A DNA stretch of 48,046 bases from Abyssibius sp040880065 (GTDB lineage Bacteria; Pseudomonadota; Alphaproteobacteria; Rhodobacterales; Rhodobacteraceae): NCBI GenBank assembly GCA_040880065.1, contig JBBDJE010000009.1, positions 1-48,046 on the forward strand. Reading direction: 5' to 3'. The notes below the pieces were generated by a model. That model was not told the DNA's origin and did no database searches. It saw only the letters and a program-made list of their open reading frames with translations. How positions within the stretch are numbered: position 1 is the first letter of the stretch; each line of letters starts with the position of its first letter. The position numbers were made by a program, and so were the translations under genes. Shown here one piece after another: positions 9,104 through 18,401 of the stretch.

Positions 9104-10033
9104 TTAATAGCCCCCCTTTTCGTCGCGCACCATTTTCCAGATGAACCCCGAGATGAACAACATCATGATGCCAAACAACACTACGGCAATGGCCGCGCCA
9201 TAGCCCATGCGGTAGCCATATTCCGAAAGCGCCTGTTCATACATGTAATAACTGAGCACGCGCGACGAGCCGAACGGGCCGCCATTTGTCATGATCGAGA
9301 TAAGGTCAAAGCTGCGCAGCGCGCCGATGATGGTAACAACAACCGCAATAAAGGTGGCCGGCCGCAACTGGGGCAGAATGACATGCCAAAGCATTTTGAA
9401 CCCCTTGGCCCCGTCAAGGCGCGCAGCCTCGATCTGGTCGGTCGACACGTTGTTCAGCCCTGTCAGATACAAGATCATGCAATAGGCGATTTGTGGCCAC
9501 AGCCCCGCCCCGATAACGCCATAGGTCACCAGATCTGGGTCGGCCAGCACAGCGATACCTTTGCCGNNNNNNNNNNTGCCGGTGAACCATTCGGTGATCT
9601 TGTAAAGCAAGCCGAAATTCGGGGCGTAAAACCATGAGAACATCAGGCCGACCACGACCTGGCTAATCACAAACGGGAAAAAGAACAACGATTTGTAAAG
9701 GCGGATGCCCGTTACGGTTTGGTTCAGAAACAGCGCAATCATCAGGCCCGCAGGCACGGCCAGCATATACAGCACCAGCCAGATAACGTTGTTTTTCAGC
9801 GAAATTACAAAATTCCGGTCGCCCCAAAGTTCGGTATAATTGCGCGTGCCGATATATTCTTTCGCGCCAAGACCATCCCATTTGAAAAACGAAATGCGAA
9901 AACTTTCGAATATCGGCCATATCACATAAAGGCCGAACATCAGAAGGCCGGGGGCAAGGAAAAGCCAGGGTGTCAGTCGTTGCTGGTTGCGCTTCCACCA
10001 GCTTCGCCGTGTCGTTGGGCTTGTCATGGTCAT
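9104..10033 (-). CDS. ABC sugar importer permease, MalF type (interrupted by N run)
   Basis: About 309 residues, six predicted membrane helices, CUT1 family. The N terminus is cytoplasmic and basic (TTRRSWWKRNQQR), followed by a first helix (WLFLAPGLLMFGLYVIW). The EAA loop is EAARLDGAKGFKMLWHVILP. A run of ten N (9567-9576) removes about four residues in a periplasmic loop, but the frame is the same on both sides, so the gene is probably intact. The start could be the ATG at 10033 or the one at 10027; neither has a strong ribosome binding site. It forms the importer with the MalG-type protein and the upstream binding protein. Confidence 0.87.
   Translation of the reverse strand: MTMTSPTTRRSWWKRNQQRLTPWLFLAPGLLMFGLYVIWPIFESFRISFFKWDGLGAKEYIGTRNYTELWGDRNFVISLKNNVIWLVLYMLAVPAGLMIALFLNQTVTGIRLYKSLFFFPFVISQVVVGLMFSWFYAPNFGLLYKITEWFTGXXXXGKGIAVLADPDLVTYGVIGAGLWPQIAYCMILYLTGLNNVSTDQIEAARLDGAKGFKMLWHVILPQLRPATFIAVVVTIIGALRSFDLISIMTNGGPFGSSRVLSYYMYEQALSEYGYRMGYGAAIAVVLFGIMMLFISGFIWKMVRDEKGGY
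9567..9576. other. Ten-base assembly gap (N)
   Basis: Ten consecutive N inside the MalF-type permease gene. The coding frame continues across it, so the placeholder matches the true length modulo three, or the bases were masked rather than missing. Confidence 0.99.
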
Positions 10034-10086
10034 GGCATATCTCGGCACTGTTGTGATGAATTGAAAATTGCAAAACAAAAGGGTGT

Positions 10087-10112
10087 GGCGGGGGCCCCGT
10101 TACGGGGCCGCC
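10087..10112 (-). terminator. Hairpin between binding-protein and permease genes
   Basis: GGCCCCG (10093-10099) and CGGGGCC (10103-10109) form a perfect 7-bp stem with a 3-base loop, flanked by further GGCGG/GCC pairing with a bulge. Read on the minus strand it follows the binding-protein stop and is trailed by TTTTGTTTTG. It probably acts as a partial terminator or a 3' mRNA protector giving more binding protein than permease. Confidence 0.6.
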
Positions 10113-10121
10113 AGCAATGGT

Positions 10122-11363
10122 TTAGTTATAGATGCGCAGGCGCGCAGCTTCCAGGCGTTGCAGAATGTCTTCGAGGTTCTGCGGGCGAACCATGAATTCC
10201 TGAAAGCCTTCCATGCCGATCTTTGCCATTTCAGCAGGTGCGTCACGGTCAAAGAACTGGGCAAGCGCATAAGCTTCCGAAAGCATTGCGAAACCGGCGG
10301 TCAGATAGGGGTCGGCGCCCACTTCGGACTGGTTGTTCACCGGAAGCTGGCCAAGTGCGGCATTCAGACGGGTCTGCGTATCGGCCCGGCCAAGGAAGGC
10401 CAGAAACAGCTTGGCGTCTTCAACGTTTTTTGCACCGGCGGGAATATGCACAGTATCGGTCGGTGCATCTTCGGCGCGCGGAATGCCGGGGGTGATTTCA
10501 GGGAAGGGCATGAAGCCAAGGCTGTCGGTCGTCATGCCACCATCCATGAAGGTCGCCACGGCAAAGTTGCCCATAACGTAGTTAGCCGCACGGCCCTGCA
10601 CCAGAAGTGCAGCGGCGTCTTGCCAGTCAATCGCAGCGTGGTTATCGGTGATATAGCCCGGCTCTACCAGCCGCGCCCACTGCGCGAATGTATCGCGCAC
10701 GCGCTGGTCTGTCCATTCCACCTCACCGGCGGTCAGCGCCATGTGGAATTCATAGCCATTGGTGCGCAGGTTCATATAGTCGAAAATACCAGCCCCCGGC
10801 CATAGCTGCGATGTGCCGGTTGTCAGACAGTCGATACCTGCCGCTTGGAACAATTCGCAGTTTGCGATGAACTCGTCCCAGTTTGCCGACACTTCGGCTC
10901 CAACCTGTGCATAGACATCTTTGTTGAAGTAAATGCCCCACTGGTAATAGGTATAGGGCACGCCCCACTGCTTGTCGTCGATGGTCATCGAAGCGCGGGC
11001 CGAGGCGAGGTTTTCATTCAACCCGGCGTCTTCCCACACGTCCGAAACATCCATGAACTGGCCCGAATTTACAAACGGCGCCATGCGGTTACCGGCATAC
11101 CAGTTAGCAAGGTCGGGCGCATCGGCGGTCAGAAAGTTGCGGATGGCTGTTTTATAGCCTTCATGGTCGAACATGTTCACCACAACGTCAATTTCGGGAT
11201 ATTCCGCCTCGAAATCGGCGATGAGCTGGTCAAACGCGGCGCGCGGTGCCGGGTCTGATGTATCGGTGTTGAATACCAGTGTGCGCTGCTGTGCCATGGC
11301 GCTGCCGCCGGCAAGCAGGGCAACCGACAATGCAAGACCGGCGGTCTTCTTCAAGTGCAACAT
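10122..11363 (-). CDS. ABC importer periplasmic sugar-binding protein
   Basis: A 413-residue extracytoplasmic solute-binding protein of family 1 (MalE-like). It has a Sec signal peptide: basic MLHLKK, a hydrophobic core ending LLAGGSAMA, and probable cleavage after AMAQ. The mature part starts with a strand (RTLVFNTDT) and contains the family-typical PDLANWYAGN and WGVPYTYYQWGIYFNK segments. A perfect GGGAGG ribosome binding site precedes the ATG. It is the first gene of the galactoside operon and faces the iclR promoter. No specificity-determining residue can be read; a galactoside is inferred from the enzymes downstream. Confidence 0.9.
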   Translation of the reverse strand: MLHLKKTAGLALSVALLAGGSAMAQQRTLVFNTDTSDPAPRAAFDQLIADFEAEYPEIDVVVNMFDHEGYKTAIRNFLTADAPDLANWYAGNRMAPFVNSGQFMDVSDVWEDAGLNENLASARASMTIDDKQWGVPYTYYQWGIYFNKDVYAQVGAEVSANWDEFIANCELFQAAGIDCLTTGTSQLWPGAGIFDYMNLRTNGYEFHMALTAGEVEWTDQRVRDTFAQWARLVEPGYITDNHAAIDWQDAAALLVQGRAANYVMGNFAVATFMDGGMTTDSLGFMPFPEITPGIPRAEDAPTDTVHIPAGAKNVEDAKLFLAFLGRADTQTRLNAALGQLPVNNQSEVGADPYLTAGFAMLSEAYALAQFFDRDAPAEMAKIGMEGFQEFMVRPQNLEDILQRLEAARLRIYN

Positions 11364-11389
11364 GTGTTCCTCCCATTGTTGCGATTATC

Positions 11390-11413
11390 GTTCCACTATT
11401 TGAAACGTCGTTT
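11390..11413. promoter_or_regulatory. Candidate IclR-family operator in the divergent promoter
   Basis: GTTCCACTATTTGAAAC (11390-11406) is an imperfect 17-base dyad with GTT/AAC ends, overlapped by the perfect 11-base palindrome AAACGTCGTTT (11403-11413). IclR proteins commonly bind GTT-CCA...TGG-AAC or GAAAC...GTTTC type sites. It lies between the binding-protein start and iclR, so one site could control both directions. The symmetry is seen; binding is inferred. Confidence 0.45.
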
Positions 11414-11419
11414 TGAATA

Positions 11420-11447
11420 TTGAAATGATGCGCAAAGTTGCTATGCT
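11420..11447 (+). promoter_or_regulatory. Possible iclR promoter
   Basis: TTGAAA (11420-11425) and TATGCT (11442-11447) are spaced by 16 bases, about 40 bases before the iclR ATG and just downstream of the putative operator. Two reasonable hexamers alone are weak evidence. Confidence 0.35.
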
Positions 11448-11486
11448 TGTCAACAGATTCGGCGCAAAGCCCGGAAGGTGCGAATA

Positions 11487-12284
11487 ATGAAAGACAGCGA
11501 GCATAAAGACGGCACAGTCGGCAAAGCGCTGGCAATTCTTGATGAAATCGCCATGGCGGGCCGGCCTTTGCGCCTGTCGGATATGCTTGCCACCAGCGCC
11601 TATCCCAAGGCAACACTTTACCGGTTTTTGCAGACGCTCACCTCGCAAGGCATGCTCGCTTATGACCACGAGCGCCAAACCTATCGCCCCGGTTTGCGGC
11701 TGGTGCGGCTGGCACATGCGGCCTGGAAGCAAAGCTCGCTGGCGCCGGTTGCGCGCCCCTATGTGGATGCGCTCAGCACCGAGCTTGGTGAAACCGTGCA
11801 TCTTGCGCAGCTTGATAACGGGCAAGTGCTGTATGTCGACAAGCGCAACGCGGTGTCACCCGTCGAGATGTTCTCGCAAGCCGGTAAAATCGGCCCCGCC
11901 TATTGCACGGGTGTGGGCAAGGCGATGATGGCCTTTCTGGATGCAGCCGAGCTTGAGCGTCTGATCCCCAAACAGGCATTTCACGCCTATACCGCGCACA
12001 CGATCACCAGCGCAGATGCCCTGCGCACCGAGCTTGTTGCCATTCGCAAAGCGGGCATTGCGTTTGACCGTGAAGAGCATGAGCCGAATATCATTTGCAT
12101 TGCCGCGCCCATTCTTACGCCCGCAGGGCGTGTGGTTGGCGGCCTGTCTGTCACCTCGACAACGACGCGCCATAGCCTCGGGGCGCTGGAATCCATGAAA
12201 CCCGCTTTGACCGGGGCTGCAACACAAATAGGCAAGGATGCCGCCGACTGGCTGTTTCCAGAACAAGACCGGACCGGAATTTAG
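11487..12284 (+). CDS. IclR-family transcriptional regulator of galactoside genes
   Basis: A 265-residue IclR-family regulator: N-terminal winged helix (GTVGKALAILDEIA, then SDMLATS with YPKATLYRFLQTL as the recognition region, residues about 8-60) and a C-terminal IclR effector domain. I place the start at the ATG at 11487 because GGAAGG lies eight bases upstream; an in-frame GTG at 11478 overlaps that ribosome binding site. It is divergent from the galactoside operon and 10 bases ahead of the ATPase gene, so it likely controls both. The effector could be galactonate or KDGal, by analogy with sugar-acid-sensing IclR proteins such as KdgR. Confidence 0.88.
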   Translation: MKDSEHKDGTVGKALAILDEIAMAGRPLRLSDMLATSAYPKATLYRFLQTLTSQGMLAYDHERQTYRPGLRLVRLAHAAWKQSSLAPVARPYVDALSTELGETVHLAQLDNGQVLYVDKRNAVSPVEMFSQAGKIGPAYCTGVGKAMMAFLDAAELERLIPKQAFHAYTAHTITSADALRTELVAIRKAGIAFDREEHEPNIICIAAPILTPAGRVVGGLSVTSTTTRHSLGALESMKPALTGAATQIGKDAADWLFPEQDRTGI

Positions 12285-12294
12285 GGAGAGTGTT

Positions 12295-13353
<1,059 letters not shown>

Positions 13354-13433
13354 ACCAATCAGACCATACAAATCAAACCGCCCCTGCACATGCTGCCAAG
13401 GCAAGTTGAGTTTGGCGGGCAAGAGCAGATCGC

Positions 13434-14258
13434 CTAGGCCGGGCTGATCCGCGCCAGTTCGCCTAAAAGCGCGTCAAGCGCGGCGGGCGTAAGCATGTTT
13501 GGCCCGTCGGATGGCGCAAAATCGGGCGCGTCATGCACCTCGATGAACAGCGCAGCACAGCCCACAGCGACAGCGGCGCGTGCCAGCGGGGCGACGAACT
13601 GGCGCTCGCCACCGCTGCTGGTGCCCAGCCCGCCCGGTTGCTGCACGGAATGGGTTGCGTCAAACACCACCGGATAGCCTGTTTCGGCCATAATCGGCAG
13701 GCTGCGAAAATCTGACACGAGCGTGTTATACCCAAAGCTAGTGCCGCGCTCGCAAAGCAAAATCCGCTCATTGCCGGTGCTGGCGATTTTGGCCGCAACA
13801 TTGGCCATGTCGCGCGGGGCAAGGAACTGACCTTTTTTGACATTCACTGCCGCGCCGGTTTCGCCTGCGGCGCGCAAAAGGTCGGTCTGGCGGCACAAAA
13901 AGGCCGGAATTTGCAACATGTCGACAACCGCCGCCACCGGCGCGCAGTGCTCGGGCAAGTGTATGTCGGTAACAACGGGGCAGCCAAACCGCGCCTTGAC
14001 CTCGGCCAATATATCCAGCCCCTCGGCCATACCCACCCCGCGCGGGGCCATATGGCTGGAGCGGTTTGCCTTGTCAAAGCTCGATTTAAAGATAAACGCG
14101 CGGCTATGGCGGGCGGCGATTTCGGCAATCATGCCGGCCATTTTCAGCGAGTGCTCACGGCTTTCTATCTGGCATGGCCCCGCGATCAGCGCGAAGGGCA
14201 GGTCATTGCCAATGATATGCGGGCCAACCGCTACATGGCGCATTTTGTGCAGGCTCAT
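13434..14258 (-). CDS. kdsA: 3-deoxy-8-phosphooctulonate synthase (Kdo-8-P synthase)
   Basis: A 274-residue KdsA that condenses phosphoenolpyruvate with arabinose-5-phosphate to give Kdo-8-phosphate. Motifs include AGPCQIES, KSSFDKANRSS, PAFLCRQTDLL and NVKKGQF. The Cys in AGPC (C29) is the metal ligand of the metal-dependent class; E. coli KdsA has Asn there, so this is the Aquifex-like metal-dependent type. The start at 14258 gives a 4-base overlap with kdsB. It is the last gene of a kdsD-kdsB-kdsA series and faces the ugpC gene tail to tail. Confidence 0.92.
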   Translation of the reverse strand: MSLHKMRHVAVGPHIIGNDLPFALIAGPCQIESREHSLKMAGMIAEIAARHSRAFIFKSSFDKANRSSHMAPRGVGMAEGLDILAEVKARFGCPVVTDIHLPEHCAPVAAVVDMLQIPAFLCRQTDLLRAAGETGAAVNVKKGQFLAPRDMANVAAKIASTGNERILLCERGTSFGYNTLVSDFRSLPIMAETGYPVVFDATHSVQQPGGLGTSSGGERQFVAPLARAAVAVGCAALFIEVHDAPDFAPSDGPNMLTPAALDALLGELARISPA

Positions 14259-15037
14259 GGCAAAACGCTTTCTATGCGGCCAACATCCGAGGGGTTGTTC
14301 AACTCCCAAAACAGGCGGCCTCTGGCGTTGACTTCGACGCAATGCACAGCAATGCCGTTTTCTAAAAAGCGAAGCTGTTCAAGCCCTTCAAGCGCCTCTA
14401 ATGTGCCATGCGGCCAGCGGGCATAGGCGGCCAAAGCATCGGGGCGATAGGCGTAAACGCCAACATGGTGAAACACCGGGCACGGCTCTGGCAGCGGACC
14501 GTCGGGCACAAATGGCAGCACTTCCTTGGAGAAATAGAGCGCGCGCGCGTTTGCACCAAACACCGCCGTAGTGCCGCCAACCCGCCCGGCGGCACGGTCG
14601 GCGCGCAGCAGGCCATAGGTTTGCGCATCGCAGCGCAGCACCGGCGTGGCCATTTGCACGGCAGGCTCGGCATGCATCGCGGCCTCAAGATCGGCCAGAA
14701 ACCAATGCGGGGTCAGCGGCGCATCGCCTTGCAGGTTGATGACGATTTCCGGCATCTGCGGCAGTTGGCCGATTGCCGCCGCACAGCGCTCCGTGCCATT
14801 GGCACAATTACCTGGGGTTAAAAGAGCCTGACCGCCAAAGGCGCGCACGGCATCGGCAATGCGTTCATCATCGGTGGCCACAAAAATCTCGTTTGCCGCG
14901 CAAAACCGCCGCGCGCAATCCCATGTGCGCTGCACCAGTGGTTTGCTTTCGCCAGATTGGCCCCGCAACGGCGTAAGCGGTTTGCCCGGAAACCGAACAG
15001 ACTGGTAGCGCGCCGGAATAATGACAACCCGTCTCAT
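14255..15037 (-). CDS. kdsB: 3-deoxy-manno-octulosonate cytidylyltransferase
   Basis: A 260-residue CMP-Kdo synthetase that activates Kdo with CTP. The nucleotide-binding start VVIIPARYQSVRFPGKPL, then ATDDERI and NLQGDAPLTP, are diagnostic. I chose the ATG at 15037, which overlaps the kdsD stop by 4 bases. The product CMP-Kdo is a precursor of lipopolysaccharide inner core or capsule. Neither waaA nor the phosphatase kdsC is in the window. Confidence 0.92.
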   Translation of the reverse strand: MRRVVIIPARYQSVRFPGKPLTPLRGQSGESKPLVQRTWDCARRFCAANEIFVATDDERIADAVRAFGGQALLTPGNCANGTERCAAAIGQLPQMPEIVINLQGDAPLTPHWFLADLEAAMHAEPAVQMATPVLRCDAQTYGLLRADRAAGRVGGTTAVFGANARALYFSKEVLPFVPDGPLPEPCPVFHHVGVYAYRPDALAAYARWPHGTLEALEGLEQLRFLENGIAVHCVEVNARGRLFWELNNPSDVGRIESVLP

Positions 15038-16017
15038 ACGCCCACCCCCGCGCGCAAGCAATCATGCATGTGCAGCACGCCGTGCAGCGCACCGCCGGAC
15101 ATGACCAAGCACACGGAAACGCCGCGCGCAGTCATAAGTTCGGCGGCATCGCTGGCCAAGGCATCGGGGGGTATTTGCACAGGCCGGGGCGAGGCAATTT
15201 GCATCGGTTCAACCTCCCACAAACGGTCGGCATTCCGGCGCAAATCACCATCGGTGATCACGCCGAGCACGCGGCCTTGCTCTGCCAGAATAGCAAGGCC
15301 AAGCGATTTGGCCGACATTTCAACGACAACATCGCTCATCCGCGCATCTGGTGCTACCAGCGGTAATGCGGCACCCGAGCGCATAAGATCGGCCACGACA
15401 AGCAGCCGCACACCAAGCCGCCCGCCCGGGTGATAGCGGCGAAAGTCTTCAGGCAGCGCCCCCATGACCACGCTCACCCCAACGGCCAGCGCATCGCCAA
15501 TGGCCAGCGCCAGCGTGGTGGATGTGGTAGGGGCAAGCCCGTTCGGGCAGGCCTCTTCAACCACACCATAGCAAATGGCAACGCGGCTGGCGCGCGCCAA
15601 TGTGCTTGTGGTGCGAGACGTAATGCTGATGATATCGACCTGATTTTGCCGGCAGAAGACCAGCAGATCGCTCAGCTCCGATGTTTCGCCCGAATGCGAG
15701 ATCACCAGCACCGGGCTTGCGCTCTGCACCAGCGACAAATCCCCGTGGCTGGCCTCAGACGGGTGCAGATACATCGCCAAGCGCCCGAGCGAGCGGAAGG
15801 TCGAGGCCAGTTTGCCCGCAATATGCCCCGATTTGCCAATGCCCGCGACAATAAGCGGGCCAGTTGATTCCGCGATTACGCGCACCGCGCGCGCGCAGTT
15901 TTCAGGCTGTGCCGCAAAGCTGGCAATGGCCGCCGCTTCTTTATGCAGCACCGATCGGATCGTGGCCGCCAGCGCCGCATCATCGGGGGTGGGAACAGAG
16001 TTTTGCATGCTATCCAT
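15034..16017 (-). CDS. kdsD: Arabinose-5-phosphate isomerase (KdsD/KpsF)
   Basis: A 327-residue KdsD/KpsF-type isomerase (E. coli KdsD has 328) that makes arabinose-5-phosphate from ribulose-5-phosphate. The SIS domain occupies about residues 40-180 (GIGKSGHIAGK, ASHGDL, SHSGETSE, HPGGRLG) and a CBS pair follows (about 205-327, with TDGDLRR). The start at 16017 lacks a clear ribosome binding site; an in-frame ATG at 16008 is an alternative. It lies 72 bases after uxuA on the same strand, so read-through from the uronate operon is possible. Confidence 0.9.
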   Translation of the reverse strand: MDSMQNSVPTPDDAALAATIRSVLHKEAAAIASFAAQPENCARAVRVIAESTGPLIVAGIGKSGHIAGKLASTFRSLGRLAMYLHPSEASHGDLSLVQSASPVLVISHSGETSELSDLLVFCRQNQVDIISITSRTTSTLARASRVAICYGVVEEACPNGLAPTTSTTLALAIGDALAVGVSVVMGALPEDFRRYHPGGRLGVRLLVVADLMRSGAALPLVAPDARMSDVVVEMSAKSLGLAILAEQGRVLGVITDGDLRRNADRLWEVEPMQIASPRPVQIPPDALASDAAELMTARGVSVCLVMSGGALHGVLHMHDCLRAGVGV

Positions 16018-16089
16018 TGCGCAATTGGGCCTGTCATCTGGTCATAGCGCGCTTTGCGGTTCAGGGGCAACTGCGCAACTTTGATGCAG

Positions 16090-17286
16090 CTATGCCAAGG
16101 CCGCCATGATGCCGCGCAATTCCGCCAGCCCACGCAACCGCCCGACCAGCGGATAGCCGGGCATAAGCGGGCGATCAAGATCACCAAGCAGCGAGTGCCC
16201 ATGGTCGGGGCGCATGGGAATTTGCCAGTCATGGCGGCCTTCGGCCTTGCGGCGGCGTTCTTCGCCCAGCAACGCAGCAATTGTGGCCACCATATCGGTG
16301 TCACCCTCCAGATGGGCGGCCTCGTCAAAACTGCTGCGCATGCCATCGGGCGCATCAAAGCGGGTTGTATTGCGTAAATGTGCAAAATGGATGCGCGGGC
16401 CAAGGCGGGTGATGAAGTCGACAGGGTCAAAGCCTGCAGCCACCCCAAGCGAGCCCGTGCACAAGGTTGCACCATTAGCCGGGCTTGGCAGCGCATCAAG
16501 CACGGCGAGGTAGTCATCGGCGCTGGACATCACGCGCGGCAAGCCCAGCAGCGCGAAGGGTGGATCATCGGGGTGGCAGCACAGGCGTATATCAAGCGCT
16601 TCGGCGGTCGGCACGACTTCGGTTAGAAAGTCGATAAGGTTCTGGCGCAGTTGCGCGGCGGATATATTGGCGTAACTGGCAAGTTGGCGGCGCACATCAT
16701 CCAGTGTCCACCGCTCGTTTGCACCGGGCAGGCCAGCCACGATATTGCGCGCGAGATCGATTTTTGCGGCATCATTCATGGCGGCGTGGCGCGCATTGGC
16801 CTGCGCTTGTAAAGCCTCGGAATAGTCCGAAGCCGCTTCGGGGCGCGCCAGAATGTAAATGTCAAAAACCGCAAAATCGACAAGATCAAAGCGCATTGTC
16901 GTGCCGCCCTTGGGCAATTGGGCGGCAAGGTTGGTGCGCGTCCAGTCCAGCACAGGCATGAAATTGTAGCAAACCGTCTGAATGCCGCACTTTGCCAAAT
17001 GACGCAGGCTTGCACGGTAGTTTTCAAAATCTGCGCGGCAGTTGTCGCTTTGGGTTTTGATCGCTTCCGATACCGGCAGGCTTTCAACAACATCCCAAGC
17101 CAACCCGCTTGCCTGATCGTTCGCCGTGGCGATTTCGGCTTGGCGGCGGGCAATCTCTTCAATGGGCCAAACCGCGCCGGTGGGCAGGTGATGCAGCGCA
17201 GAAACCACGCCTTCAGCGCCGGTTTGCATGATTTCGGAAATAGAAATTTCATCGGCCGGACCGAACCATCGCCAAGTCTGTTTCAT
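16090..17286 (-). CDS. uxuA: Mannonate dehydratase
   Basis: A 398-residue UxuA that dehydrates D-mannonate to 2-keto-3-deoxygluconate in the glucuronate branch of hexuronate breakdown. Typical segments are CYNFMPVLDWTRT, CCHPDDPPF, CTGSLG, HFAHLRNT and RPDHGHSL; the Cys and His residues in the last four form the metal site of this xylose-isomerase-like fold. Length matches the family (about 395). It overlaps the ABC ATPase gene by 4 bases, tying it to the second sugar importer. Its partners uxaC and uxuB are on the other strand beyond the shared regulator. Confidence 0.93.
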   Translation of the reverse strand: MKQTWRWFGPADEISISEIMQTGAEGVVSALHHLPTGAVWPIEEIARRQAEIATANDQASGLAWDVVESLPVSEAIKTQSDNCRADFENYRASLRHLAKCGIQTVCYNFMPVLDWTRTNLAAQLPKGGTTMRFDLVDFAVFDIYILARPEAASDYSEALQAQANARHAAMNDAAKIDLARNIVAGLPGANERWTLDDVRRQLASYANISAAQLRQNLIDFLTEVVPTAEALDIRLCCHPDDPPFALLGLPRVMSSADDYLAVLDALPSPANGATLCTGSLGVAAGFDPVDFITRLGPRIHFAHLRNTTRFDAPDGMRSSFDEAAHLEGDTDMVATIAALLGEERRRKAEGRHDWQIPMRPDHGHSLLGDLDRPLMPGYPLVGRLRGLAELRGIMAALA

Positions 17287-18371
17287 GGCTGTGTTTCTTC
17301 TGTGCGCAGGCTGTCGCCCGAGACGGTGTCAAACAAATGGAATTGCGCCGCATCAGCGGCAATTTGAATGGTTTGGCCAAGGCGCATTTCGGTTTGACCG
17401 GCCAGATGCAAGGTGAGCGAGGTTCCGTCTTTCAGCGCGCCATAAAGATAGGATTCGCCACCAAGCTGCTCGACGCTTCGCACATCCATGGCAAGTGGTC
17501 CATCAGCGATTGCCCGCATATGGTTGGGGCGAATGCCGAGCGTTACCAACTGGCCGGGCTGCTGGGTGAACCCCGTCTCTGGCAAGGCGAGCGCTTCGCC
17601 GGTATCCAGCAGCATTTGGCTGCGGTTTTCAGCGACCCGCCCCTTCATGAAGTTCATTTTCGGAGAGCCGATAAACCCGGCGACAAACAGGTTGCGCGGG
17701 CGATTATACAGGTCCAGCGGCCGGCCAAACTGCTCAAGCTCGCCCAAGCGCAGCACGGCGATTTTGTCGGCCATTGTCATGGCTTCCACCTGGTCATGGG
17801 TGACATAAATCATCGTGTTTTCAAGGCGGCGGTGCAAAGCGGTGATTTCGCCGCGCATATCAACACGCAGTTCCGCATCAAGGTTGGACAGCGGCTCGTC
17901 GAACAAGAACACCTGCGGTTCGCGCACCACGGCGCGGCCAATAGCAACGCGCTGGCGCTGCCCGCCCGACAAGTCTTTCGGGCGCCGGTCGAGCAGCATG
18001 TCGATTTGCAGCATCTTTGCGACCTGATCGACCTTTTCAGCGATTTTTGCGCGTGGCGTGCTGATGTTTTCCAGCCCGAAAGACAGGTTCTGGCGCACCG
18101 ACATATGCGGATAAAGCGCGTAAGACTGGAACACCATTGCAAGGCCACGATCGGCTGCGGGAACACTGTTGACGACCTTGTCGGCAATCACCACCTCGCC
18201 GCCGGATATCAGCTCCAGCCCCGATATCATGCGCAGAAGGGTGGATTTGCCACAGCCGGACGGGCCGACAAAAACGCAAAACTCGCCATGGGCAATATCA
18301 AGGTCTATGCCCTTGATCACCTCGACCGTGCCGTAAGATTTGCGAACATCGCGAAGCTCTATTCTGGCCAT
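17283..18371 (-). CDS. ugpC: ABC importer ATPase, UgpC type (uronate operon)
   Basis: A 362-residue CUT1 ATPase with Walker A GPSGCGKST, signature LSGGQRQRVAIGRA, Walker B LFDEPLSNLDAELR and a C-terminal TOBE region. It is co-transcribed with the permease pair and binding protein upstream and overlaps uxuA by 4 bases. It is a paralogue of the ATPase at 12295-13353 with the same length class, but the C-terminal halves differ clearly. Confidence 0.9.
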   Translation of the reverse strand: MARIELRDVRKSYGTVEVIKGIDLDIAHGEFCVFVGPSGCGKSTLLRMISGLELISGGEVVIADKVVNSVPAADRGLAMVFQSYALYPHMSVRQNLSFGLENISTPRAKIAEKVDQVAKMLQIDMLLDRRPKDLSGGQRQRVAIGRAVVREPQVFLFDEPLSNLDAELRVDMRGEITALHRRLENTMIYVTHDQVEAMTMADKIAVLRLGELEQFGRPLDLYNRPRNLFVAGFIGSPKMNFMKGRVAENRSQMLLDTGEALALPETGFTQQPGQLVTLGIRPNHMRAIADGPLAMDVRSVEQLGGESYLYGALKDGTSLTLHLAGQTEMRLGQTIQIAADAAQFHLFDTVSGDSLRTEETQP

Positions 18372-18401
18372 TTTTGCCCTCTTTCTGCGCGTCTGCGCCG
18401 C

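Noticed and set aside
11478..11486. Upstream GTG start for iclR
   Set aside because: The GTG lies inside the GGAAGG ribosome binding site that serves the ATG at 11487.
13354..13433. Possible terminator between ugpC and kdsA
   Set aside because: Only short, interrupted GCCAA/TTGGC pairing with a long loop and no U tract; not strong enough to call.
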